DNA of 64,000 nt from positions 1-64,000 of the forward strand of contig NZ_JNNO01000018.1 in assembly GCF_000735585.1 (NCBI RefSeq). The letters run 5' to 3'. Positions within the stretch are counted from its first letter, which is position 1. Each line of letters begins with the position of its first letter. The position numbers and the translations under genes were made by a program. Below are positions 16,095 through 26,056 of this stretch, in pieces. The stretch comes from Devosia sp. LC5 (lineage in GTDB: Bacteria; Pseudomonadota; Alphaproteobacteria; Rhizobiales; Devosiaceae). Under the pieces are notes generated by a model. The model saw nothing but the letters and a program-made list of their open reading frames with translations. It was not told the DNA's origin and made no database searches.

Positions 16095-17039
16095 GTGGTG
16101 ACCGGACAGTTCTTCAAAGGGATGGGAGCCGTGTCGGCCGCCGCCATGGCGCTGATGCCTGCCCTTGCCGTTGCCCAGGAGGCAACGGGCGAAGCGGGTT
16201 TTGCGGCGGGACACCCTCTGCCCGGCCAGTACCATCTGCAGCGGTCGGTGACCCCGATCATGGATTCCATCACCGCGTTCCACGATGGCATCCTGATGTG
16301 GACGATCAGCCTGATCGTACTCTTCGTGCTGGCGCTGCTGATCGTCATTGTCGTCAGGTTCAACGCCAAGGCCAATCCGACCCCGGCCCGCTTCACCCAC
16401 AATACGCTGGTCGAAGTGGTGTGGACCGTGCTGCCCATCGTGGTGCTGATCGTCATCGCCATTCCCTCGTTCGGCGTGCTCAGCGATCAGCTGACGACAC
16501 CCGATGGCGAGCGCAAATATCTGGGTTCCAACATTTTCTCGTTCGGCGAAGTCGACGTGCCGGCGCCCGAATTGACCATCAAGGCCACCGGCCAGCAATG
16601 GTATTGGGATTATGAATATGTCGATCAGGGTCTCGCGCTGACCTCGCTGATGCTGAAAGAAGATGGCGACGATGGCCGTCTGGCGCTGAAGCCGAACCAG
16701 CCGCGCCTGCTGGCTGTGGACAATGAACTGGTCGTTCCGGTCGATACCACCGTACGCATGCAGATCACGGCCGATCCGACCGGCGTGATCCACGCTTTCG
16801 CGGTGCCCTCCTTCGGCATCAAGATCGACGCCGTGCCGGGGCGCCTGAACGAAACCTGGTTCAATGCGCGCGAAACCGGTGTCTATTACGGCCAGTGTTC
16901 CGAGCTGTGCGGCAAGGACCATGCGTTCATGCCCATCGCGGTGCGCGTCGTGACCAAGGAAGAGTTTGCGGCCTTTATCGCGGCCTTCGAGGGCGGCGAT
17001 TATGCTGCCGCCAATGCGACGCTCGCGGCGCTCCAGTAA
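16095..17039 (+). CDS. ctaC: Cytochrome c oxidase subunit II
   Basis: Subunit II carries the CuA centre that takes electrons from cytochrome c. The 314-residue product has a signal peptide (cleavage likely after AVA near residue 27), two transmembrane helices (about 66-90 and 107-128) and a periplasmic cupredoxin domain. CuA ligands are visible in YGQCSELCGKDHAFM (Cys268, Cys272, His276, Met279), with a His in VIHAFAVPSFG. It starts GTG at 16095 (or GTG 16098) after AGGGGG. It is the first gene of the cluster, 22 bases before ctaD. Confidence 0.96.
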   Translation: MVTGQFFKGMGAVSAAAMALMPALAVAQEATGEAGFAAGHPLPGQYHLQRSVTPIMDSITAFHDGILMWTISLIVLFVLALLIVIVVRFNAKANPTPARFTHNTLVEVVWTVLPIVVLIVIAIPSFGVLSDQLTTPDGERKYLGSNIFSFGEVDVPAPELTIKATGQQWYWDYEYVDQGLALTSLMLKEDGDDGRLALKPNQPRLLAVDNELVVPVDTTVRMQITADPTGVIHAFAVPSFGIKIDAVPGRLNETWFNARETGVYYGQCSELCGKDHAFMPIAVRVVTKEEFAAFIAAFEGGDYAAANATLAALQ

Positions 17040-17061
17040 GGCTTAGGGGACACTAGCAAAA

Positions 17062-18756
17062 ATGGCCGATACAGCTCACCTCGAAGCCCACGCCACGGGA
17101 CACGACCACGCCCATGATGCGCACCAGCCGACCGGCTGGCGCCGCTGGGTCTACTCCACCAATCACAAAGACATTGGTGTGATGTACCTGATCTTCTCGA
17201 TCGTCGCCGGCATTGTCGGCGGCCTGCTTTCGGGCGTCATGCGCCTCGAACTGCAGGAGCCAGGCATCCAGATTTTCCATGGCCTTGCCGCCATGACCTA
17301 TGGCGTGGATGGCGATGCCGCCCTCGATGCCGGCAAGCACATGTATAATGTGTTCACTACCGCCCATGCGCTGATCATGGTGTTCTTCGTGGTGATGCCC
17401 GCGACCTTCGGCGGCTTCGGCAATTATTTTGCCCCGCTGATGATCGGCGCGCCCGATACCGCTTTCCCTCGCATCAACAATATTGCTTTCTGGCTACTGC
17501 CGCCCTCGTTCATCCTGCTGCTGATGAGCCTGTTCTTTGAAGGCGCTGGCGCTGGTGCCCTGGGCTTTGGCGGCGGCTGGACCATCTATCCCCCGCTTTC
17601 GACTTCCGGCCACCCCGGCCCGGCGCTCGACTTTGCGATCCTGGCGCTGCACGTCTCGGGTATTTCCTCGATCCTTGGCGCGATCAACCTGATCACCACC
17701 ATCTTCAACATGCGCGCTCCGGGCATGACGCTGCACAAGATGCCGCTCTTTGCCTGGTCGATCCTGGTGACCGCCTTCCTGCTGCTGCTGGCCCTGCCGG
17801 TACTGGCCGGCGCCATCACCATGTTGCTGACCGACCGCAATTTCGGCACCGCCTTCTTTGCGCCCGATCAAGGCGGCGATCCGGTGCTGTTCCAGCATCT
17901 GTTCTGGTTCTTCGGTCACCCCGAAGTGTACATCATGATCCTGCCGGGGTTCGGGGTGGTCAGCCACATCGTCTCCACCTTCAGCCGCAAGCCGATCTTC
18001 GGCTACATGGCCATGGCCTATGCCATGGTGGCCATCGGCTTCGTGGGGTTCGTGGTGTGGGCGCACCATATGTACACCACCGGCCTCAGCCTGGATGTGC
18101 AGCGCTATTTCGTGGCTGCCACCATGGTCATCGCGGTGCCTACGGGCGTCAAGATCTTCTCCTGGATCGCCACCATGTGGGGCGGCTCCATCACCTTCCG
18201 CACGCCCATGCTCTGGGCCATCGGCTTCATCTTCCTGTTCACCGTTGGTGGTGTGACGGGCGTGGTGCTGGCCAATGCCGGTGCGGACCGTGCGCTGCAC
18301 GACACCTATTATGTGGTTGCCCACTTCCACTATGTGCTGTCGCTGGGCGCCGTGTTCTCGATCTTTGCGGCCTGGTACTATTGGTACCCGAAGATGTTCG
18401 GCTGGATGTATAGCGAGAAGCTCGCCAATGCGCATTTCTGGGTTATGTTCATCGGCGTGAACCTGATCTTCTTCCCGCAGCACTTCCTGGGTCTTGCGGG
18501 CATGCCGCGCCGCTATATCGACTATCCCGATGCCTTCGGTTTCTTCAACCGCATCTCGTCTGTCGGCTATTACATCACCTTCGTGGCCATGCTGATCTTC
18601 TTCTACGCCATGTGGGAAGCCGCCCGGAAGAAGCGTCCGGCTGGTGACAATCCCTGGGGCGATGGTGCAACGACCCTGGAATGGACGCTGAGCTCGCCTC
18701 CGCCCTTCCACCAGTTCACCACCCTGCCCAGGATCGACTCGACTAACGCGCATTAG
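17062..18756 (+). CDS. ctaD: Cytochrome c oxidase subunit I
   Basis: Catalytic subunit of the aa3 oxidase, which reduces O2 and pumps protons in the inner membrane. The 564-residue protein has 12 hydrophobic helices. Heme and CuB ligands are visible: His286 and Tyr290 in [13 protein letters not shown] (with the cross-linked Tyr), His335-His336 in AHHMYTTG, and His421/His423 in [17 protein letters not shown] holds the K-channel Lys. These features mark an A-type heme-copper oxidase. The N-terminus is His-rich ([12 protein letters not shown]). Confidence 0.98.
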   Translation: MADTAHLEAHATGHDHAHDAHQPTGWRRWVYSTNHKDIGVMYLIFSIVAGIVGGLLSGVMRLELQEPGIQIFHGLAAMTYGVDGDAALDAGKHMYNVFTTAHALIMVFFVVMPATFGGFGNYFAPLMIGAPDTAFPRINNIAFWLLPPSFILLLMSLFFEGAGAGALGFGGGWTIYPPLSTSGHPGPALDFAILALHVSGISSILGAINLITTIFNMRAPGMTLHKMPLFAWSILVTAFLLLLALPVLAGAITMLLTDRNFGTAFFAPDQGGDPVLFQHLFWFFGHPEVYIMILPGFGVVSHIVSTFSRKPIFGYMAMAYAMVAIGFVGFVVWAHHMYTTGLSLDVQRYFVAATMVIAVPTGVKIFSWIATMWGGSITFRTPMLWAIGFIFLFTVGGVTGVVLANAGADRALHDTYYVVAHFHYVLSLGAVFSIFAAWYYWYPKMFGWMYSEKLANAHFWVMFIGVNLIFFPQHFLGLAGMPRRYIDYPDAFGFFNRISSVGYYITFVAMLIFFYAMWEAARKKRPAGDNPWGDGATTLEWTLSSPPPFHQFTTLPRIDSTNAH

Positions 18757-18817
18757 TCAGCGCGGCGAACCACCGGGCCGCGCAAGCGCGGCCCAATCCC
18801 GGATAAAGGCAGAGCCA

Positions 18818-19750
18818 GTGGCTTATATTCATGACAATCGGAAGGTGCCTGCAATGACAGGTGAAGCGCGCGTGGAGGACTACCTCGCGCTGCTGAAGCC
18901 GAACGTCATGCAATTGGTCGTCTTCACCGCCATTGTCGGCCTTGTGGTTGCCCCCGGCGGCATCAATCCGGTAATCGGCGTCATCGCCATCATCTGCATT
19001 GCCATCGGGGCCGGCGCCTCGGGCGCGCTCAATATGTGGTACGATGCCGATATCGACGCCATCATGAGCCGCACCGCCAATCGTCCGATCCCCGCCGGCC
19101 GCATCACCGGGGGCGAGGCGCTGGTCTTTGGCCTCGTGCTGTCGGTGTTTTCGGTGGCGCTGCTGGGCCTGGCGACCAATTGGGTCGCGGCGGGGCTTTT
19201 GGCTTTCACCATCTTCTTCTACGCCGTCATCTATACGATGTGGCTCAAGCGCTCGACGCCGCAGAATATCGTCATCGGCGGCGCGGCGGGCGCCTTCCCG
19301 CCCATGGTGGGCTGGGCCGCCGTCACCGGCACCATCTCGATGGAAAGCGTTGCGCTGTTCCTGATCATTTTCCTGTGGACCCCACCGCATTTCTGGGCCT
19401 TGGCGCTCTACAAGCAGAGCGACTATGGCGCTGCCGGCGTCCCCATGATGCCCAATGTGGCGGGCGAAGCCTCGACCAAATTCCAGATCCTGGCCTATAC
19501 GGCGCTACTCGCGGTCTCCTCGCTCCTGCCCAGCTGGCTTGGCTTTGCCGGCATTATCTACTCCGTCGTGGCTGTGATCACCGGGGCCTCGTTCCTGTTC
19601 CTTGCCTGGCGCCTCTATCGCGCCAATGAGGATGTGCCGATGCGCAAAGCGGCACGCGTCGTCTTCAACTATTCGCTGAGCTATCTGTTCGTTCTGTTCT
19701 TTGCCCTGCTGGCCGACAACCTGCTCGCGCGTTTTGGAATGTTTTCCTGA
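18818..19750 (+). CDS. ctaB: Protoheme IX farnesyltransferase (heme O synthase)
   Basis: CtaB farnesylates heme b to heme O, the precursor of heme A used by ctaD. The 310-residue UbiA-superfamily membrane protein has about nine helices and the motifs [21 protein letters not shown] and [21 protein letters not shown]. The GTG at 18818 has a modest AAAGGC upstream; an ATG at 18854 is an alternative that would still keep all helices. Its TGA overlaps the next ATG by one base. Confidence 0.95.
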   Translation: MAYIHDNRKVPAMTGEARVEDYLALLKPNVMQLVVFTAIVGLVVAPGGINPVIGVIAIICIAIGAGASGALNMWYDADIDAIMSRTANRPIPAGRITGGEALVFGLVLSVFSVALLGLATNWVAAGLLAFTIFFYAVIYTMWLKRSTPQNIVIGGAAGAFPPMVGWAAVTGTISMESVALFLIIFLWTPPHFWALALYKQSDYGAAGVPMMPNVAGEASTKFQILAYTALLAVSSLLPSWLGFAGIIYSVVAVITGASFLFLAWRLYRANEDVPMRKAARVVFNYSLSYLFVLFFALLADNLLARFGMFS

Positions 19751-19932
19751 TGTCTGCCCCCGACGAAATCCACCAGGTCGTTATCCTGCCGCCCGAAATC
19801 GAGGCTGCGCGCGCCAAGGTGCGCCGCCGCCGCTCGATCGCGCTGGGATTGGGACTGGCGCTGTTTGCGCTGACCTTCTACCTGCTGACCATCATCAAGA
19901 TGGGTCCGGCCCTGTTTGACCGGGCGCTGTGA
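19750..19932 (+). CDS. Small CoxF-like membrane protein of the oxidase cluster
   Basis: A 60-residue protein with a basic stretch (KVRRRRS) and then one transmembrane helix (about residues 30-50, IALGLGLALFALTFYLLTI). The size, position between ctaB and ctaG, and 1-base overlaps on both sides match the CoxF-type small genes of alphaproteobacterial oxidase operons. The role is probably assembly or stability of the oxidase; no enzyme motif is visible. Confidence 0.8.
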   Translation: MSAPDEIHQVVILPPEIEAARAKVRRRRSIALGLGLALFALTFYLLTIIKMGPALFDRAL

Positions 19933-20495
19933 TGGCCGACCTGTCCCATTCCACCTTTGCCGATGCCGCGCGCCGCAACAAGCGCATCGGCATGCTGTGC
20001 CTGGGCCTGGTCGCCGGCATGGTTGGGCTCGCCTATGCCTCGGTGCCGCTCTACGCCATGTTCTGCTCGATCACCGGTTTTGGCGGCACGCCCGGCAAGG
20101 CCGAGAGCAATCCCAAGGGCGTCATCGCGCGCGAAATGTCGGTGCGGTTCGATTCCAACGTGTCCTCGGAACTCAATTGGACCGTCAAGCCGGCCGCCTC
20201 CGTCACCGACCGGATCGGGGCTGTCGATACCGTCAATTATGTGGCGACCAATCATTCCGACAAGCCGGTCACCGGCATGGCGATTTTCAACGTCTCGCCG
20301 GAACGGGCGGGCGTCTATTTCAACAAGATCGAATGCTTCTGCTTCACCGAGCAGACGCTGCAGCCCGGCGAGACCGTGGACATGCCGATCGTGTTCTTCG
20401 TCGATCCCGAGCTTGACGACAATTCTGAGCTCGACACCATCAAAGAGATCACCCTCTCTTATACCTTCTACGCTTCAGATAACGGGGGAAGCTGA
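19932..20495 (+). CDS. ctaG: Cytochrome c oxidase assembly protein CtaG (Cox11 family)
   Basis: Cox11/CtaG inserts copper into the CuB site of subunit I. The 187-residue protein has one N-terminal membrane anchor (about residues 18-40) and a periplasmic immunoglobulin-like domain. The copper-binding pair is in the ECFCFTEQ motif, and the conserved membrane-proximal VPLYAMFC supplies another Cys. The ATG at 19932 overlaps the preceding TGA by one base, preferred over the GTG at 19929. ctaE follows after 3 bases. Confidence 0.95.
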   Translation: MADLSHSTFADAARRNKRIGMLCLGLVAGMVGLAYASVPLYAMFCSITGFGGTPGKAESNPKGVIAREMSVRFDSNVSSELNWTVKPAASVTDRIGAVDTVNYVATNHSDKPVTGMAIFNVSPERAGVYFNKIECFCFTEQTLQPGETVDMPIVFFVDPELDDNSELDTIKEITLSYTFYASDNGGS

Positions 20496-20498
20496 ACC

Positions 20499-21344
20499 AT
20501 GTCGGCAATAGCCAAGAATCACGACTACCATATGGTCGAACCCTCGCCATGGCCCTTCGTCATGTCGGTGGGGGTACTCGTACTCGCCATTGGCGCAATC
20601 TCCTGGATGCACCAGTGGACCCCGTGGATATTCTTCATCGGCTTGGCCGTCGTGCTCTACACCATGTATGCCTGGTGGGCCGACGTGGTGAAGGAAGCCA
20701 ATAACGGCGTCGACCACACCCCCGTGGTCCAGATGCACCATCGCTATGGCATGATGCTGTTCATTGCCTCCGAAGTGATGCTGTTCGTCGCATTCTTCTG
20801 GGCCTATTTCGATGGTTTCTTCCGCTTTGACGACGTCGAGCAATATGCCCGCGTCACGGCAACTGGCGGCCATTGGCCACCGGCCGGCGTTGAGCTGTTC
20901 GATGCCTTCCACCTGCCGCTTTTCAACACGCTGATCCTGCTGACCTCGGGCACGACCGTCACCTGGGCACACCATGCCCTGCTTGAAGGCGATCGCAAGG
21001 GCCTGCGTTGGGGCCTCATGCTCACCATTGCGCTTGGCCTGCTGTTCACCTGCGTGCAGGTGATCGAATATTCCGAGGCAGCCTTTGCTTTTGGCGGCGA
21101 TGGCGCCACCATGTATGGCGCAACCTTCTTCATGGCGACGGGCCTGCATGGTTTCCACGTCGCCATCGGTACCATTTTCCTCATCGTGTGCTGGCTCCGC
21201 GCCGAGCGCGGCGACTTCACGCCCGAGCGTCACCTGGGCTTTGAATTCGCCGCCTGGTACTGGCACTTCGTGGACGTGGTCTGGCTGTTCCTATTCGCCT
21301 CGATCTATGTCTGGGGCTCGTGGGGCGTGGCGATCAACCACTAA
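20499..21344 (+). CDS. ctaE: Cytochrome c oxidase subunit III
   Basis: Subunit III binds lipids beside subunit I and stabilises proton pumping. The 281-residue protein has seven hydrophobic helices. Family features include HHRYGMMLFIASEVMLFVAFFW, with the conserved Glu near the proton entry, WPPAGVE, and the C-terminal AWYWHFVDVVWLFLF. It lies 3 bases after ctaG and is the last structural subunit of the block. Confidence 0.97.
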   Translation: MSAIAKNHDYHMVEPSPWPFVMSVGVLVLAIGAISWMHQWTPWIFFIGLAVVLYTMYAWWADVVKEANNGVDHTPVVQMHHRYGMMLFIASEVMLFVAFFWAYFDGFFRFDDVEQYARVTATGGHWPPAGVELFDAFHLPLFNTLILLTSGTTVTWAHHALLEGDRKGLRWGLMLTIALGLLFTCVQVIEYSEAAFAFGGDGATMYGATFFMATGLHGFHVAIGTIFLIVCWLRAERGDFTPERHLGFEFAAWYWHFVDVVWLFLFASIYVWGSWGVAINH

Positions 21345-21413
21345 CAGAGCCGATCAGAAATTTAGGGGGGCGCGGTCTTATGGGCCGCGCCCCAATTTCT
21401 TCCGGGGACCATC

Positions 21414-21767
21414 ATGACCCAAGTTTCGCCCTTCAAGGCTGGCCTGCTCTGCCGCTGCCCGCGCTGCGGGGAGGGCAAATTGTTCAAGGGCTATCTCAAG
21501 CTCGCCCCGAGCTGCACGGCCTGCGGCCTCGACCTTGCCTTTGCCGATAGCGGCGATGGCCCGGCCATTTTCGTGATCTTCCTCGTCGCGCCGCTGATCA
21601 TCGCGCTGGCCATCGTGGTGGGCGCTCTTTTCAATCCGCCGCCCTATGTCCACCTGATCCTGTGGATACCGGCCACGCTGATCCTCTCGCTGGCGCTGTT
21701 GCCTCCGTTCAAGGCGACAATGGTTGCCCTGCAATACCGCCACGACGCCCATGAGGGCCACCAATGA
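21414..21767 (+). CDS. DUF983 membrane protein
   Basis: A 117-residue protein with an N-terminal four-cysteine zinc-ribbon-like part (CRCPRCGEGKLF and then CTACGLDLAF) and two transmembrane helices (about 49-72 and 79-101). DUF983 genes sit between ctaE and surf1 in many alphaproteobacteria, which suggests a role in oxidase assembly; no mechanism is proven. Its TGA overlaps the SURF1 ATG by 4 bases, so translation is probably coupled. Confidence 0.9.
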   Translation: MTQVSPFKAGLLCRCPRCGEGKLFKGYLKLAPSCTACGLDLAFADSGDGPAIFVIFLVAPLIIALAIVVGALFNPPPYVHLILWIPATLILSLALLPPFKATMVALQYRHDAHEGHQ

Positions 21768-22543
21768 GCACGCCGGCGCCAACCCGCTTGGGGCCGGTAA
21801 TGACCTGGGCTTTCGCCGTGCTGATGCTGGCCCTGGCTGGCGTCTGCGTCTGGCTCGGCACCTGGCAGATGCAGCGCCTGGCCGAAAAGGAAGCGCTCAT
21901 CGCCGCCGTCGACCAGCGGCTGACTGCGGCGCCGGTTCCCGTGCCAGATGCCCAGGACTGGGGCGATCTCGATCTTGAAGCGCTGAATTTCCAGCCCGTC
22001 TCGTTGACCGGCGCCTTCCGCTACAACCAGACGGTCACCGTCTTCACCAGCCTTGCCAATGCCCGTGGCTCCGCCTCCGGCCCCGGATATTGGGTGGTGA
22101 CCCCCTTCGTGCTGGACAATGGCGGCACGGTTTTTGTCAATCGCGGATTCGTGCCCGAGGCGTTTCAGGAAGCAGCCGTCACCGATCCCGAAGGCGAAAC
22201 CGGGCAGGTGACCATTACCGGCCTGTTCCGCCCCGGCGAAAAAGCCGGTTTCATGACGCCTGAGGCCAATACCTCGGACCGTATCGAATGGGTGCGCGAT
22301 CCGGAGCGGCTGGCCAAGCTGGTCGATCCGGCATTGGCCCCTTTCGCGCCCTTCTATGTCGATCTGCCCGCCGGCGCGCCGGGGCAATTGCCGCAGGGGG
22401 GTGAGACCACGGTGGAGTTTCCCAACAACCATCTGGGCTATGCCTATACCTGGTACGGCTTTGCGATCGTTGCGGTGGTCATGCTGGGGTTTTGGTTGTG
22501 GCGGCAGCGGCAAGCACCAAAACCTCCTGAGACCTCATGGTGA
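21764..22543 (+). CDS. SURF1 family oxidase assembly protein
   Basis: SURF1 helps deliver heme A to oxidase subunit I. The 259-residue protein has the expected two-helix topology: an N-terminal helix (about 17-37), a periplasmic domain beginning GTWQMQRLAEKEALI, and a C-terminal helix (about 228-246, NNHLGYAYTWYGFAIVAVVM). It ends in PPETSW, whose last codons and stop lie inside the repeat at 22531-22627. Confidence 0.93.
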   Translation: MSTPAPTRLGPVMTWAFAVLMLALAGVCVWLGTWQMQRLAEKEALIAAVDQRLTAAPVPVPDAQDWGDLDLEALNFQPVSLTGAFRYNQTVTVFTSLANARGSASGPGYWVVTPFVLDNGGTVFVNRGFVPEAFQEAAVTDPEGETGQVTITGLFRPGEKAGFMTPEANTSDRIEWVRDPERLAKLVDPALAPFAPFYVDLPAGAPGQLPQGGETTVEFPNNHLGYAYTWYGFAIVAVVMLGFWLWRQRQAPKPPETSW

Positions 22544-22627
22544 GCCTGTCGAACCACGAGGTCGGGCGAGTGGAGGCATGTGTGCCACGCCCTCGTCCTT
22601 CGACAAGCTCAGGATGAGGTCTACTGG
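22531..22627. repeat. Intergenic repeat, family C (two inverted units)
   Basis: The first unit (GACCTCATGGTGAGCCTGTC to GAACCACGAGG) is the reverse complement of the unit at about 6683-6717. The second (CCTCGTCCTTCGACAAGCTC to AGGATGAGGTCTAC) faces it. The element overlaps the last 13 bases of the SURF1 gene and fills most of the gap before thrC. Confidence 0.8.
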
Positions 22628-22705
22628 GACACCCCTCCATCAAACTTGCGGTTCAGGCCTCGTTTGACTAGGTTGCAACAATTCTAAAAAGGGCCTTCCC
22701 CTTCG

Positions 22706-24100
22706 ATGCAGTTTGTTTCTACGCGCGGCCAGGCGCCGGCGCTCGGTTTCTCCGATGCAGTTCTGGCCGGTCTTGCCGCTGATGGCGGGCTCTATGTGCC
22801 GCAAAGCTGGCCCCAGCTCAGCGCCGCCGATATCGCCTCCTATGCCGGCAAGCCCTATGCCGATGTGGCGTTCGACATCATCAATCGTTTCGTTGATGGC
22901 GAAATCGCGCCCGCCAAGCTCAAAGCCATCATCGACGAGGCCTATGCCAGCTTCCGTCATCCATCTGTGACCCCGCTGGTGGAACTGGAGCCCAATCACT
23001 TCGTGCTCGAACTGTTCCACGGCCCCACGCTGGCGTTCAAGGACGTGGCTATGCAGTTCCTCAGCCGCATCATGGACCATATCCTGGCCGAACGCGGCCT
23101 GCGCGCCACCATTGTCGGCGCTACGTCGGGCGATACCGGCTCGGCCGCGATCGAAGCCTTCCGCGGCCGCGACACGACGGACATTTTCATCCTGCATCCG
23201 CTCGGCCGCACCTCCCCGGTGCAGCGCCTGCAGATGACCACGGTACGCGATGCCAATGTGCACAACATCGCGCTCGAAGGCACGTTCGACGATTGCCAGA
23301 ACCTGGTCAAAGCCATGTTCAACAATCACCGCTTCCGCGACTCGGTGCGCCTGTCGGGCGTCAACTCCATCAATTGGGGCCGCATCGTCGCGCAGATCGT
23401 CTATTACGTGACGGCCGCCGTGTCGCTGGGCAGCCCCCGCCGCAAGGTCAGCTTCACCGTGCCGACCGGCAATTTCGGCGATATCTTTGCCGGCTATTGC
23501 GCCAAGGCCATGGGTCTGCCGATCGAGCGGCTGATCATTGCCACCAATGCCAATGATATCCTGCGCCGCACCATGGACACCGGCCGCTATGAGATGGAGG
23601 GCGTGTCGCCCACCATCAGCCCATCCATGGATATCCAGATCTCGTCCAATTTCGAGCGCCTGCTGTTCGAAGCGGCCGGGCGCGATGCGACTTCGGTTGT
23701 GCGCATGATGGATAGCCTCAAGCAATCGGGCGGCTTTGCCCTGCCCGAGACCGCACTGGCAAATATCCGCCGCGACTTTGCCGCCGGCACTACCGGCGAG
23801 GCGGAGACGCGCGCGACGATCGCCGCGACCCTCAAGAGTTCGGATTACCTGCTCGATCCCCATACCGCCGTCGGCGTGCATGTGGCCCGCGCGCAGGCCT
23901 GGTCGGCGACCCCTATGGTTACGCTGGCTACGGCCCATCCCGCTAAATTCCCCGCTGCCGTCAAGGATGCCTCGGGGATCGAACCGGCTTTGCCGGCCTG
24001 GCTGGGCGATCTTTATGGCCGCGAGGAGCGGCTGACCGTGCTTGCCAATGACCAGTCACTGGTCGAAGACTTCATCGCGGCGCGTACGCGCGCTGCCTAG
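22706..24100 (+). CDS. thrC: Threonine synthase
   Basis: PLP enzyme converting O-phosphohomoserine to threonine. The 464-residue protein has the threonine synthase N-terminus (STRGQAPALGFSDAVLAGLAADGGLYVP), the PLP lysine Lys112 in HGPTLAFKDVA, the phosphate loop ATSGDTGSAA, and SFTVPTGNFGDIFAGY, which marks the long fungal/proteobacterial type. It is followed after 54 bases by the M16 peptidase gene, an order common in rhizobia. Confidence 0.97.
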   Translation: MQFVSTRGQAPALGFSDAVLAGLAADGGLYVPQSWPQLSAADIASYAGKPYADVAFDIINRFVDGEIAPAKLKAIIDEAYASFRHPSVTPLVELEPNHFVLELFHGPTLAFKDVAMQFLSRIMDHILAERGLRATIVGATSGDTGSAAIEAFRGRDTTDIFILHPLGRTSPVQRLQMTTVRDANVHNIALEGTFDDCQNLVKAMFNNHRFRDSVRLSGVNSINWGRIVAQIVYYVTAAVSLGSPRRKVSFTVPTGNFGDIFAGYCAKAMGLPIERLIIATNANDILRRTMDTGRYEMEGVSPTISPSMDIQISSNFERLLFEAAGRDATSVVRMMDSLKQSGGFALPETALANIRRDFAAGTTGEAETRATIAATLKSSDYLLDPHTAVGVHVARAQAWSATPMVTLATAHPAKFPAAVKDASGIEPALPAWLGDLYGREERLTVLANDQSLVEDFIAARTRAA

Positions 24101-24154
24101 GACGACTTTGGGGCACATGCGGCCTCCGGGTCGCGCCGTGCCAGGAGGACCCAT

Positions 24155-25417
24155 TTGAGCCTGCAATCAACGACCCTCGACAACGGCATGGTGGTGCTGA
24201 CCGACGACATGCCGCACCTGGAGAGCGCTTCGCTCGGGGTCTGGGTCAAGGCCGGTGCGCGCTGCGAGCGCAAGGCCGAACACGGCATTTCCCACTTGCT
24301 CGAACATATGGCCTTCAAGGGCACGACCACGCGCACGGCGCTCGAAATCGCCGAGGCCATCGAAAATGTCGGTGGCGATCTCAATGCGGCGACCTCGATC
24401 GAGCACACCGGCTATTTCGCCCGCGTGCTCAAGGAAGATGTGGTGCTGGCCGCCGATATCCTCTCCGATATCCTGCAGAATTCCCGCTTCGAGGAAGACG
24501 AGCTGACCCGCGAAAAGCAGGTCATCGTGCAGGAAATCGGCGCCGCCCGGGACAATCCCGACGATCACGTTTTCGACCTGTTCCAGGCTGCAGCTTTCCC
24601 CACCCAGCCCATCGGCCGCACCATTCTGGGCACGGTGGATTCGGTGCGCGAATTCAATCCCGATACCATCCGCAAATATATGAACCGCAATTATGTGGGC
24701 GACCATATGGTGATGGCGGCGGCCGGCAATGTCGATCATGACGAACTGGTCCATGTGGCCCAGCAGCGCTTTGCCGATCTCAAGCCCAATGGCGCCCCCG
24801 CGCCCCAGCGCGCCGAATATCAGGGCGGCGAAGAGCGGCTGATTTCCGACCACGAACAGGCCCATATCGTCATAGGCTTTGAAGGCCGTGCCTATAATGC
24901 CGACGGGTTCTACGCAGCCCAGGTGCTGGCCTCCATTCTGGGCGGCGGCATGAGTTCGCGCCTGTTCCAGGAAGTGCGCGAAAAGCGGGGCCTCTGCTAT
25001 TCGGTCTATTCCTTCCACTGGGCCTTTGCCGATAGCGGCGTGTTCGGCGTGGCGGCAGCGACCGGCGAGGACGAAGTGGCCGACCTGGTCCCCGTCGTGC
25101 TGGACGAACTCAAGCGCGCCACCCAGTCTATCGCGGACGATGAAGTTATCCGCGTCCGCAACCAGATCCGGGCAGGCCTGTTGATGTCGCTCGAAAGCCC
25201 CTCCGCTCGCGCCGGCCAATTGGCGCGCCAGCAGATCCTGTGGGGTCGTCCCATCCCCATGCAGGAAACCGTCGATCGCATCAACGCCATCACGACCAAG
25301 CGCGTGCAGGAAGTGGCCGAGCAGATCTTCACCAGCGGCTTGCCGACCCTGGCGGGCATCGGGCCGGTTGACCGGCTGGTCGATGTCGGTGCCATCGGCG
25401 ATCATCTCAAGCGATAA
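24155..25417 (+). CDS. M16 family (pitrilysin/processing-peptidase-like) zinc peptidase
   Basis: A 420-residue homologue of the mitochondrial processing peptidase beta subunit. The inverted zinc motif HLLEH (His47, Glu50, His51) is in GISHLLEHMAFKGT, followed by the downstream acidic region REKQVIVQEIGAARDNPDDHVFD and the late FQEVREKRGLCYSVYSF substrate loop. The start is TTG 24155 behind AGGAGG at 7 bases. There is no signal peptide, so it is probably cytoplasmic. It lies between thrC and an acetyltransferase gene 5 bases downstream. Confidence 0.93.
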   Translation: MSLQSTTLDNGMVVLTDDMPHLESASLGVWVKAGARCERKAEHGISHLLEHMAFKGTTTRTALEIAEAIENVGGDLNAATSIEHTGYFARVLKEDVVLAADILSDILQNSRFEEDELTREKQVIVQEIGAARDNPDDHVFDLFQAAAFPTQPIGRTILGTVDSVREFNPDTIRKYMNRNYVGDHMVMAAAGNVDHDELVHVAQQRFADLKPNGAPAPQRAEYQGGEERLISDHEQAHIVIGFEGRAYNADGFYAAQVLASILGGGMSSRLFQEVREKRGLCYSVYSFHWAFADSGVFGVAAATGEDEVADLVPVVLDELKRATQSIADDEVIRVRNQIRAGLLMSLESPSARAGQLARQQILWGRPIPMQETVDRINAITTKRVQEVAEQIFTSGLPTLAGIGPVDRLVDVGAIGDHLKR

Positions 25418-25422
25418 GCCTC

Positions 25423-26028
25423 ATGCTCTGGCCCTGGTCATCGCCGGTCCCGTTGATCGCCCTGCGCGGCCGGCGGGTGCTGCTGCGCCTGCCGCAAATG
25501 GGCGATTACGAGGCCTGGCATGAACTGCGCCGGGGGAGTCGCGATTTCCTGCGGCCGTTTGAGCCGCGCTGGACTGAGGCCGATCTCAGCCGCCGGGTGT
25601 TCGCCGCGCGGGTCCGCCGGGCCCGCGAGGAAGCCGAGGAAGGGAGCGACTATTCCTTCTTCATTTTCACCGATGATGCGGCCACTTTGGTGGGCGGCAT
25701 CACACTCTCCAATGTGCGCCGCCGCGCCGCCCAATTCGTCAATCTGGGCTATTGGATGGGCCAGCCCTTCGCGGGGCAGGGGCTGATGAGCGAAGCCGTC
25801 GCCACCAGTCTGCCCTTCGTTTTCGACACGCTCGACCTGCACCGCATCCATGCGGCATTCCTGCCCGGCAATGTCGCTTCGCGTCGCGTGCTGGAGAAGA
25901 ACGCCTTCGTCGAAGAGGGTTTCGCGGAAAAGTACCTGCAGATCAACGGCCGCTGGGAAGATCATGTGCTGTTCGGCCTGACCAAGGAACGCTACGAAAC
26001 CGCGCGCTATACCAGGCGCCTGGTTTGA
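25423..26028 (+). CDS. GNAT acetyltransferase, RimJ/RimL type
   Basis: A 201-residue acetyltransferase. The acetyl-CoA loop appears in NLGYWMGQPFAGQGLMSEAV, with the later ASRRVLEKNAFVEEGFAEKYLQING typical of RimJ/RimL ribosomal-protein N-acetyltransferases. It begins 5 bases after the M16 stop, in an arrangement common in alphaproteobacteria, so it is probably read from the same message. The true acceptor is not predictable; a ribosomal protein is the usual guess. Confidence 0.88.
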   Translation: MLWPWSSPVPLIALRGRRVLLRLPQMGDYEAWHELRRGSRDFLRPFEPRWTEADLSRRVFAARVRRAREEAEEGSDYSFFIFTDDAATLVGGITLSNVRRRAAQFVNLGYWMGQPFAGQGLMSEAVATSLPFVFDTLDLHRIHAAFLPGNVASRRVLEKNAFVEEGFAEKYLQINGRWEDHVLFGLTKERYETARYTRRLV

Positions 26029-26056
26029 GCGCCTCGACAAATCGCCACGCAATAAA

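Noticed and set aside
17494..18753. Long open frame (419 codons) opposite ctaD
   Set aside because: It mirrors the codon pattern of ctaD, is His/Gln/Arg-rich, has no domain resemblance and would overlap a certain gene completely.
24167..25405. Open frame opposite the M16 peptidase gene
   Set aside because: The plus-strand frame has the HxxEH motif and a good ribosome site; the minus frame is a GC-rich shadow.
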